Source: Pelagisphaera sp964404745 (GTDB taxonomy: Bacteria > Verrucomicrobiota > Verrucomicrobiia > Opitutales > Opitutaceae). Taken from it: DNA of 64,000 bases. The stretch lies in contig CAYOLG010000025.1 of NCBI GenBank assembly GCA_964404745.1, positions 11,793-75,792 of the forward strand, written 5' to 3'. The translations under genes were made by a program, and so were the position numbers. The notes under the pieces are model-generated. The model did no database searches, was not told where the DNA came from, and saw only the letters and a program-made list of their open reading frames with translations. Position 1 is the first letter of the stretch. Every line of letters begins with the position of its first letter. This document shows positions 57,919 through 64,000 of the stretch, piece after piece.

Positions 57919-60186
57919 TCAGTTCGGTTCGAGTTTTACCGTTTTCGGGAACCCGATGAATTGATCTTCAGGCTTAGGATTCCTGGCATCGAAACCCAAT
58001 CGCCACAATTCGAAGGTCGCTTCTCGGGTCGATCGATTGAAATCGATGATCCCATGGCCCGACCCTTTTAGGTGACCTAGTTTTTCGGGATGAATTTCGT
58101 TTTTGGGAATCTCGTTGCTACCTACCTCAGGATTTCCCGCCGCTAGCACAGTTATGCGATTGCTTAGGTCATCAAGATAGCGCCCCGTCCAATTGGGCTC
58201 GCCCGCATCACGATTCTCGCCAGCGACATCCGGCCACCAAGCCCGAGGAAATCCATTGGCTGTTCCAGGCACCATAAACCCTATCGGCCCATCTTCCCAA
58301 TCATCGACTCCATGATGCACTAAGGCCCCCAAATGCTGATCGCCGTGCACCATCACCACCTTTGAAGGGCCCAAAATACTTAAAGCCCGATCCCGTTTGC
58401 TTTTCGGCCAACCGCCCGAATCGAATCCCGAACCGCCTGGCCTGAGTTCCCGTCCCGCATGCGTCGTCACTTTGCAAAGAATCGTTTGCGACAAAGCCAC
58501 TCTGAAATCGGCCTCGCCCTCCGTATCCATCCAGTTCTGAAGAAATACCTCTTGGCGCGACCCCAGCAGCTCCGCGTCACTGGGATCCATCGCCTCGAGT
58601 CCGGCTCCTCTTATCGAATCATAACGATCACCAAAAACTGCCAGCGGACCAGACTTGAATTTCCGATCCTCCAGCACAGCTATGCTTAGGCCACCATAAA
58701 GCAGTTCCGTGAAATAAACCTCGATCCCCTGCTCTGCCGGCGCGGGATCTACGGGATCCGGAAAATGGATTGTTTGCGTTCGCTGCACCGCATTCACCCA
58801 ATCTGGATGCATGGCGTAGCCGCCTTTCGGCCAATCCGCGCCAGATGGAGGGCTTCCCATATTTGGAATCCGCCTGCCCCCATGTCCCCAAATATTTCCC
58901 TGAAAAACGTCATGGTCGTCAGGAATAATGATGCTAGGCCGATCCTTCAACAACTCCCTCCACGACCAGCCAAACATCCAGTATTTTCGAAGATAATCCA
59001 GCATGGCTAGATCCACCGGCTCTCGCGCAATCCCAAACCCGCCAAAGCTCTCGTAGATCTGGTCCCCGGCGAAGTATAAAAGGTCCGGATCCTGAATCGC
59101 CACATTAGCCGCCATTTTGGCGTTAGGGAAGATATAGCCATTGTCGCAGGAAAAAGCCGCTAAGCGAACGGTCTCCTTTTCCTTCGGCTCCTTGCGAATG
59201 GTCCCATCCCAATGATACGTTTTCCCCTGCCATCGGTAAGCGACTCGGTACTCTGTATCCAAAGATTCATTCCAATCATCGACGCGAAAAAGGGCCGTTC
59301 GCGACAGCGGATCCATTTTCGCCTCGGCTACCTTCTTCCAATCGGACCCCGATCTTAGCTGCAAACAAACAGGCTCGTCGCTTTCCTCAACGGGAGCCAT
59401 CAAGGCAGCCAGCTTAAGCGTCTTGCGACTCAAGGTATACTGCGTCCACAAGATGGGCCCGAAGACTTGATCCGGCTTCTCTGCAATAGCATCCCCATCG
59501 ATTTGCCAATCCTCGAAGCGCCAAGTGGCCGCTTGCGATCGATCTGGCCGTTGCTCCAATCCGTGCGACAGTAAGGCTATGTTACCCATCATTCGATCAG
59601 CTGGCAATGTTGCTTCTATCTCGGATTGACTACCGCTTTCGGCAGTTCCTCGCAGCCGCAGCTTGGCTTCATCATCCCTGAATTCGACCTCAAGCAACAA
59701 TTGTATCCAATTGTCTATAGGCAATCGGTCAGGAGACTCCACATCGTCAATCACTAAACGGCCATCGTCACGAACACCGGTATCGATCCATTGATCACTA
59801 TTTAGCAACGCGAAGCGATAATCGGCTATCGGCCCCTGCAGACCCAACCGAAAACCCCCTCTTGCCCCAGCCGACTGCAAATCTGAGTTTGCCTGCAAGC
59901 GTACCTTGACCGCCAACTGAAAACTACCCTTCGGCTGGACAACTTGTTTGGTTAACGAGTGCAATGTCCGATTCTGAGCGGCGATACCCGCAATCGCCCC
60001 CTCTGAAACCTCCCAGTCCTGTAACGGATTCGCCCAATACTCGGGCCCAATCCACCTCCGGTCTTCCGACCAATCCGTTTTGCCAGAGCTGTCAACTGTA
60101 TCGCTCGGCTGACAGCCCGCTAAAAGCGCGATCCAAACTGGCAGAAAGCAAAAGAAAGGAAGCGATCGGGAATTCGAAGAGATCAT
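57919..60186 (-). CDS. PhoD-like metallophosphatase with N-terminal lectin-fold domain
   Basis: A 755-residue lipoprotein (LLAGC lipobox, Cys about 25). Residues about 35-235 look like a concanavalin-type domain (FQLAVKVRLQAN, GNIALLSHGL, WRFEDWQIDGDAIAE), and residues about 325-690 form a PhoD/alkaline-phosphatase-D-like metallophosphatase: RLAAFSCDNG, LLYFAGDQIYESFGGFG with the metal-binding Asp, SIIIPDDHDVFQGNIWGHGG, and VVMVHGDQHLGALVHHG. It would hydrolyse phosphodiesters or phosphomonoesters outside the cytoplasm. Some related proteins in PVC genomes are annotated as sulfatase- or phosphatase-like, so the reaction is provisional. It is the first gene of the operon with DUF885. Confidence 0.85.
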   Translation of the reverse strand: MISSNSRSLPFFCFLPVWIALLAGCQPSDTVDSSGKTDWSEDRRWIGPEYWANPLQDWEVSEGAIAGIAAQNRTLHSLTKQVVQPKGSFQLAVKVRLQANSDLQSAGARGGFRLGLQGPIADYRFALLNSDQWIDTGVRDDGRLVIDDVESPDRLPIDNWIQLLLEVEFRDDEAKLRLRGTAESGSQSEIEATLPADRMMGNIALLSHGLEQRPDRSQAATWRFEDWQIDGDAIAEKPDQVFGPILWTQYTLSRKTLKLAALMAPVEESDEPVCLQLRSGSDWKKVAEAKMDPLSRTALFRVDDWNESLDTEYRVAYRWQGKTYHWDGTIRKEPKEKETVRLAAFSCDNGYIFPNAKMAANVAIQDPDLLYFAGDQIYESFGGFGIAREPVDLAMLDYLRKYWMFGWSWRELLKDRPSIIIPDDHDVFQGNIWGHGGRRIPNMGSPPSGADWPKGGYAMHPDWVNAVQRTQTIHFPDPVDPAPAEQGIEVYFTELLYGGLSIAVLEDRKFKSGPLAVFGDRYDSIRGAGLEAMDPSDAELLGSRQEVFLQNWMDTEGEADFRVALSQTILCKVTTHAGRELRPGGSGFDSGGWPKSKRDRALSILGPSKVVMVHGDQHLGALVHHGVDDWEDGPIGFMVPGTANGFPRAWWPDVAGENRDAGEPNWTGRYLDDLSNRITVLAAGNPEVGSNEIPKNEIHPEKLGHLKGSGHGIIDFNRSTREATFELWRLGFDARNPKPEDQFIGFPKTVKLEPN

Positions 60187-60273
60187 ATAGTATACCAGTT
60201 ACGAAAAGCAAATTGATGTAGCGGCCGATCTCACGCCTACGCACAGCTACCGCGTCGCAAGCCGAGCGGCCAA

Positions 60274-61677
60274 CTATCGTACGCTTCCGGGTCGGCGGGC
60301 GTCCATGTTCATTTCCTCTTGAAAAGTGACTACCATGCCTCGAAGCTTGCGGGTAATATCCCTATCTCTAACGGGTTTCGATTCGCCGAGATCCGCTTCC
60401 AGATCGAAAAGCTGAAGCGTCGGGTTCAACGTCAGCTTCCACTTATCCCAACGCACGGCCGCCAAGGCTCCTTGGCTGCCATGATAGAAGAAAGCGTTGA
60501 TATACTCCTCTCGCGTAAATAGTGGATCCCATTCGCCGGCTGGATCCCAGGATCGACGCAAGGGGACATCCGCATTGAGAGTTCCGGATGCCGACGGCGA
60601 GGGAACGCTTCTACTCTTGCCCGTCAGGTAGGCGCTGATATCGCGTCCATCGATCACTCGGTCTTCAGGAACGCGAATGCCCGCGAAAGTGGCCAAGGTC
60701 GGATACCAATCCAAAGCGGTGACCAGGCTTGAAGACTCGTAACCGGAGCGAATCCCAAGACCCGGGCCCCATGCGATTCCGGGAACGCGTATACCCCCTT
60801 CGTAAGTCGATAGCTTCCGGCCTTGAATCTTCTGGGAACTATCGCGCCCGGGGCCGCGACCATTGTCCGACGCGTAAATCACAATGGTTTCATCCTCGAT
60901 TCCCAATCGCTCGAGAGCATCGAAAACGCGGCCGACATTGTAATCCAATTCATGGATAGCGTCACCGTATTCACCAAACTGCGACGTTCCTTTGAATCGC
61001 TCACTTACGCCAAGTGGATTATGCAGCATGGTGTGGGGCAGGTAGAGGAAAAACGGATTGCTCTTTTCCCGTTCCATAAAAGCGATGGCTTCGTCCGTGT
61101 AGCGTTGGGTCAGTTCCGCTGGGTCCGCTGGACGCTTAACGATCTCATTATTTCGCATCAGCGGCACGCCCCCTTTTCCTTCAAAGTAAATGACTTCAAC
61201 GGGATCGAGATTGTGCAGCAAACCAAAGTACTCATCGAACCCTTGCTGGCGTGGCAAGAATGGCTCGTGAAACCCAAGATGCCATTTGCCAATGCAGGCC
61301 GTTGCGTATCCATTTTCCTTAAACAATTCCGCCAAGGTTAGCTCGTCGGGGTTCAGCCCGCGTTTCGAGTCGGCTCGGTGCACCCAGGCTTCCATCCCTA
61401 CTCGCCGCGGATAGCATCCCGTCAGCAATCCCGCCCGGGAAGGACTGCAGATCGGTGCGGCCGCATAGTAGTCCGTAAAGCGAATCCCCTCCTTGGCCAT
61501 CGCATCAATTCTTGGGGTATCGATCTCCGTCGCTCCATAGCAGCTCAAGTCGTAGTAGCCCTGGTCATCGATAAATATGAAAACGATGTTGGGCTGCTCG
61601 GCACCACTTTGCCCATGCAGGCTAAAACTGGCGAATATTGATAGGAGGCAGAAGGAAAGCAGTTGGGACAACTTCAT
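60274..61677 (-). CDS. Sulfatase
   Basis: A 467-residue exported sulfatase. ATG 61677 gives the leader (QLLSFCLLSIFASFSLHG); the longer frame runs through the palindromic element at 61756. QPNIVFIFIDDQGYYDLSCY carries Asp37-Asp38, CSPSR carries Cys77, and GKWHLGFHEPFLPRQQGFDE and IVIYASDNGRGPGRDSSQKI give the rest of the active site. YEGGIRVPGIAWGPGLG is the late strand. The C-terminal DLEADLGESKPVRDRDI is short. It is flanked upstream by the diacylglycerol kinase gene on the same strand, with the repeat between them. Confidence 0.93.
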   Translation of the reverse strand: MKLSQLLSFCLLSIFASFSLHGQSGAEQPNIVFIFIDDQGYYDLSCYGATEIDTPRIDAMAKEGIRFTDYYAAAPICSPSRAGLLTGCYPRRVGMEAWVHRADSKRGLNPDELTLAELFKENGYATACIGKWHLGFHEPFLPRQQGFDEYFGLLHNLDPVEVIYFEGKGGVPLMRNNEIVKRPADPAELTQRYTDEAIAFMEREKSNPFFLYLPHTMLHNPLGVSERFKGTSQFGEYGDAIHELDYNVGRVFDALERLGIEDETIVIYASDNGRGPGRDSSQKIQGRKLSTYEGGIRVPGIAWGPGLGIRSGYESSSLVTALDWYPTLATFAGIRVPEDRVIDGRDISAYLTGKSRSVPSPSASGTLNADVPLRRSWDPAGEWDPLFTREEYINAFFYHGSQGALAAVRWDKWKLTLNPTLQLFDLEADLGESKPVRDRDITRKLRGMVVTFQEEMNMDARRPGSVR

Positions 61678-61755
61678 CGTGGGCAGTAAAGCAACCTTTC
61701 CAGTCACAGCCAATTCAAATCCTTGGCCGCTTTCGAGGACGCTGCAAAATGGTAG

Positions 61756-61777
61756 GGCCGATTGTCCCCAATCGGCC
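61756..61777. repeat. 22-base palindrome, REP-like (family C, variant)
   Basis: Arms GGCCGATTG and CAATCGGCC surround loop TCCC. Compared with the copies at 52738 and 52779, both arms carry the compensating change (CTTG to ATTG, CAAG to CAAT), and the loop is the reverse complement. It is preceded by GTAGG. Confidence 0.8.
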
Positions 61778-61830
61778 GATCCAACTAAATTGTAGGGCCT
61801 TCGCTCGCGAAGACCGCCCAAAAAACTCCC

Positions 61831-62178
61831 TTACCACAGATGCTTCCAAATCACCAAAACCGCCACCACCACGGACACTATCGCCGAGATCAAAACAGCG
61901 CCCGCAGCCACGTCTTTGACCAATCGAATCCGTTCGTCGCGCTCTGGGCGCAAGGCGTCGGCCAGCTGCTCGATCGCCGTATTCATGGCCTCTGCCGACA
62001 AGACCATCCCGATGCACAGAACCACGGCGATCCAATCGTAGGTTCCAAATTCCAGAAGCAAACCTAGACCCACGATCAAAACAGCCGCGACGAGCTGTAT
62101 CTTGGCATTGGCGCCCAGCCGAACGAACTCCACGATTCCTCGGAACGCGTGAGCAAAGGATTTGAGTCGCTTTCTCAT
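61831..62178 (-). CDS. dgkA: Diacylglycerol / undecaprenol kinase
   Basis: A 115-residue integral membrane kinase of the DAGK/undecaprenol kinase family. ATG 62178 is preferred to 62223 because it gives the normal family start (FAHAFRGIVEFVRLGANAKI). Three transmembrane helices are seen, including LVAAVLIVGLGLLLEF and IAVVLCIGMVLSAEAMNTAI; the catalytic block SAEAMNTAIEQLADAL and the acidic-basic RPERDERIRLVKDVAAGAVL are the signature. It phosphorylates diacylglycerol or undecaprenol with ATP at the inner membrane, in lipid recycling. It is one of the few housekeeping-type genes here and is divergent from the secreted protein at 62325. Confidence 0.9.
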   Translation of the reverse strand: MRKRLKSFAHAFRGIVEFVRLGANAKIQLVAAVLIVGLGLLLEFGTYDWIAVVLCIGMVLSAEAMNTAIEQLADALRPERDERIRLVKDVAAGAVLISAIVSVVVAVLVIWKHLW

Positions 62179-62324
62179 TATTGCCAATGGAGACAATTTA
62201 CCATCGCCACGGGGGCCAATCAATTTCTTAGTGCTTGGACGAGAAAGCCTTTGAGGCTCCCGGATTTATGCCGTCAGTTTTTCGAACATGATGGAACAGC
62301 CAACGTAGCGATACTCTGATTTTC

Positions 62325-63296
62325 ATGAACCCACCCACAGCGCATGTTTTCTCGGCCATCGTCCTGCTGGTCGTCGGTTCAATCGCCGATGCTCAAAACA
62401 AAGAGGGCGTCGAGGGAGTGGACTTTGGGAGCCTGAAGGTTTCCCAACTGACCGCAGTAATCGGAAACAACAACGCTATGGGCGAACACCGGGCTTGGTA
62501 CAACGGATTGTTTTCATTGAATTCACCGCACCAAGGGGAATCCCCATTCGTTCCGAAGTATGCGGGTTTGAATTTGGAACACTATTTCGATGCTGGGAAA
62601 CGACGTACAGATCGTCAGGTCTTTTTCGAAACGAGGGCCATCCCGATGTCATTCAAACGAATCGATGCTCGAACCGTCGAACTACGACAGGTCGCAACGC
62701 CCTATTGGGGTGTAGAGAGCCAAGCGACGATTCAACTAACGGAACCCTACTACGTGGACTACCGGTTTCGTTGCTGGCCGCGTAAGGAGGGCTTGGAGGG
62801 CGACCTGCTGGGCGTGTTCTGGGCATCCTACATAAATGGACCGCTTGATAAGAGCATCTACTTTTTGAGCAACGGTTCGACGCTGGATGCCCCGCAATGG
62901 GAGCAGTTTTACTCGCAGGAACACAACTTGGACAGCTCTCTGCGTCACGGTTCAGACAGCTACCGAATGCCCTCAGTGGGCGAGAGAGACGCGCTCTGGC
63001 GGGATGAATCGCCGCTGCGCTACTCGGAGCCATTCTTCTACGGGAGATTCAAGAACATGGTTTTGATCTACATATTCAAGTCCCAGTCGCTCGCGCGATT
63101 CACCACGTCGCCAAGCGGCGGGGGGCTTTCCTCCGATCAGACCGCCATGAACCCGGCATGGGACTTTCAGTTGCTCATTCCCGACTACCAGGTGAACAAG
63201 GAGTACGGAGTAGACGTCCGACTAGTCTACAAGCCTTGGGTTGATCGAGCCGATGTGCTCGAAGAGGCGCGAATGTATCTCGACGAAACGCTCTGA
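62325..63296 (+). CDS. Secreted protein of unknown function, PVC type
   Basis: A 323-residue exported protein with leader (VFSAIVLLVVGSIADA). The mature part is beta-rich and all-soluble: DFGSLKVSQLTAVIGNNNAM, LEHYFDAGKRRTDRQVFFET, YYVDYRFRCWPRKEGLEGDL, and a conserved-looking WASYINGPLDKSIYFLSN. I know similar conserved hypothetical proteins from Verrucomicrobia and Planctomycetes but no activity or named domain. The aromatic-rich strands suggest a carbohydrate-binding or beta-sandwich fold. It is divergent from dgkA and convergent with the DUF1080 lipoprotein at its right, with 12 bases between stops. Confidence 0.6.
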   Translation: MNPPTAHVFSAIVLLVVGSIADAQNKEGVEGVDFGSLKVSQLTAVIGNNNAMGEHRAWYNGLFSLNSPHQGESPFVPKYAGLNLEHYFDAGKRRTDRQVFFETRAIPMSFKRIDARTVELRQVATPYWGVESQATIQLTEPYYVDYRFRCWPRKEGLEGDLLGVFWASYINGPLDKSIYFLSNGSTLDAPQWEQFYSQEHNLDSSLRHGSDSYRMPSVGERDALWRDESPLRYSEPFFYGRFKNMVLIYIFKSQSLARFTTSPSGGGLSSDQTAMNPAWDFQLLIPDYQVNKEYGVDVRLVYKPWVDRADVLEEARMYLDETL

Positions 63297-63308
63297 CCGG
63301 GCCGAGCC

Positions 63309-64000
63309 CTAAAGCTCCTTGATCTTCAGATTGCGAAACCAAACTCGGTGGCCGTGATCCTGAAGACTGATGTGACCCTTGCCGGTAGTCGCGTAGAGTT
63401 CCCAGTTCTTAAATTTTGCGTTGGCGATCTCCTCGTTCCACTTCGGGCTATGCATGTCGTATTCTGCCGTTTTGACTCCATTAAGCCAATACTCCACGTG
63501 ATTGCCATCCACCAGGATGCGACTGGTGTTCCACTCGCCTATTGGCTTGGTCGCATTTTCAAATGGGGGTTCGACCGCGTAGTGGGAACCGGTGTAATTC
63601 GGCGGGGTAACAGGTTCACCCTTGCCACTGCGAAAGCCTAGATCGTCCAGAATCTGATACTCCGGTCCGGTATGATAGGGTTTTGCAGGTCCTTCAGCCA
63701 CGTGGAACATCACTCCTGAATTCGTTCCCTGTTCGATCTTCCAATCGAATTGAAAATCGAAATCGTCAAACTGCTTTTCCGTAATGATATTTATCTGAGG
63801 GCGTCCCTCTTTTTTGCCATCGAAATACAAGACTCCATCGACGGCGTTCCACGCTCCTTGGATGTCGATCCCGTTGTATCCCCGCCATCCGGTAAGCGAC
63901 TTTCCATCGAACAGAGAAATCCAGCCACCTCTGGAGGCGTCACCATCAGACGCGTTCGAACAGCCCCACAGCAGGAGCATCATCGGGCAAAGAGTTAAGT
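63309..64000 (-). CDS. DUF1080 lipoprotein, 5' end probably outside the window
   Basis: A DUF1080 / 3-keto-disaccharide hydrolase. The visible start (ATG 63983) gives only MMLLLWGC before the lipobox Cys, which is too short for a signal peptide, and the frame stays open to the window edge (LTLCP), so the true start is probably further upstream. The mature domain is complete: GWISLFDGKSLTGWRGYNG, FDDFDFQFDWKIEQGTNSGV, PEYQILDDLGFRSGKGEPVT, GEWNTSRILVDGNHVEYWLN, and HISLQDHGHRVWFRNLKIKE. It is anchored to the outer membrane or cell surface by lipid. It probably cleaves glycosides whose sugar has been oxidised at C3. Confidence 0.9.
   Translation of the reverse strand, partial: LTLCPMMLLLWGCSNASDGDASRGGWISLFDGKSLTGWRGYNGIDIQGAWNAVDGVLYFDGKKEGRPQINIITEKQFDDFDFQFDWKIEQGTNSGVMFHVAEGPAKPYHTGPEYQILDDLGFRSGKGEPVTPPNYTGSHYAVEPPFENATKPIGEWNTSRILVDGNHVEYWLNGVKTAEYDMHSPKWNEEIANAKFKNWELYATTGKGHISLQDHGHRVWFRNLKIKEL

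Noticed and set aside
1..64000. tRNA, rRNA, riboswitch or prophage genes
   Set aside because: No cloverleaf, rRNA signature, known riboswitch core or phage gene was seen on either strand.

Overview
The window looks like part of a marine, polysaccharide-degrading member of the PVC superphylum, most likely Verrucomicrobiota (Opitutae-like). This is inferred from family content. There are eleven intact Cys-type sulfatases, DUF1080 (3-keto-disaccharide hydrolase) proteins, a ThuA-DUF1080 fusion, secreted Gfo/Idh/MocA oxidoreductases, and PVC-type beta-propeller plus cytochrome c proteins. There is also a DUF1592/DUF1552 pair and a protein with a VPDS-type CTERM tail, a sorting signal mostly reported from Verrucomicrobia and relatives. 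No rRNA, tRNA, CRISPR array, phage or intact transposase was seen.

Layout. 1-818: the end of a DUF1538 membrane protein running into a broken cytidylate-kinase-like gene, across a false assembly gap. 856-7627: ThuA-DUF1080 fusion, sulfatase, PQQ alcohol dehydrogenase and a mutarotase-fold protein. 7862-8402: two gene remnants. 8496-15054: exported PLP enzyme, sialidase-like protein coupled to a sulfatase, YceI, sulfatase. 15400-17997: a decaying stretch with a YqhA-family pseudogene and a collapsed Mrp Na+/H+ antiporter cluster in which only mnhG is intact. 18118-19262 (minus): a winged-helix regulator and a small-protein/ribosome-hibernation-factor operon. 19519-26835: sugar dehydrogenase propellers and cytochromes c. 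26848-30257: amidohydrolase, double-thioredoxin protein and membrane-anchored GH10 xylanase in one run, followed by a sulfatase remnant. 30836-39126: VPDSS-CTERM protein, DUF1592/DUF1552 pair, sulfatase, amidase. 39138-47314: sulfatases, an SGNH-Gfo/Idh/MocA fusion, a Tat-exported oxidoreductase, a lectin-fold protein and an SDR. 47415-55995: VCBS-repeat protein, DUF1080 and four sulfatases in a row. 56107-64000: DUF885 peptidase with a PhoD-like phosphatase, sulfatase, diacylglycerol kinase, an unknown secreted protein and a DUF1080 lipoprotein.

Working together (inference): almost every protein carries a signal peptide, lipobox or Tat-like leader, so the window encodes periplasmic or surface breakdown of sulfated glycans. 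Sulfatases remove sulfate, GH10 cuts a xylan-like backbone, and exported oxidoreductases with DUF1080 hydrolases could cleave glycosidic bonds through 3-keto intermediates. PQQ and cytochrome c enzymes could pass electrons from sugar oxidation to respiration.

Two other signals stand out. First, many intergenic spaces hold imperfect palindromes, most ending in GTAG/CTAC, as expected of REP elements. Second, both 100-N gaps are flanked by the same 55 bases on each side, so they are assembly artefacts; closing the second one restores a small gene.
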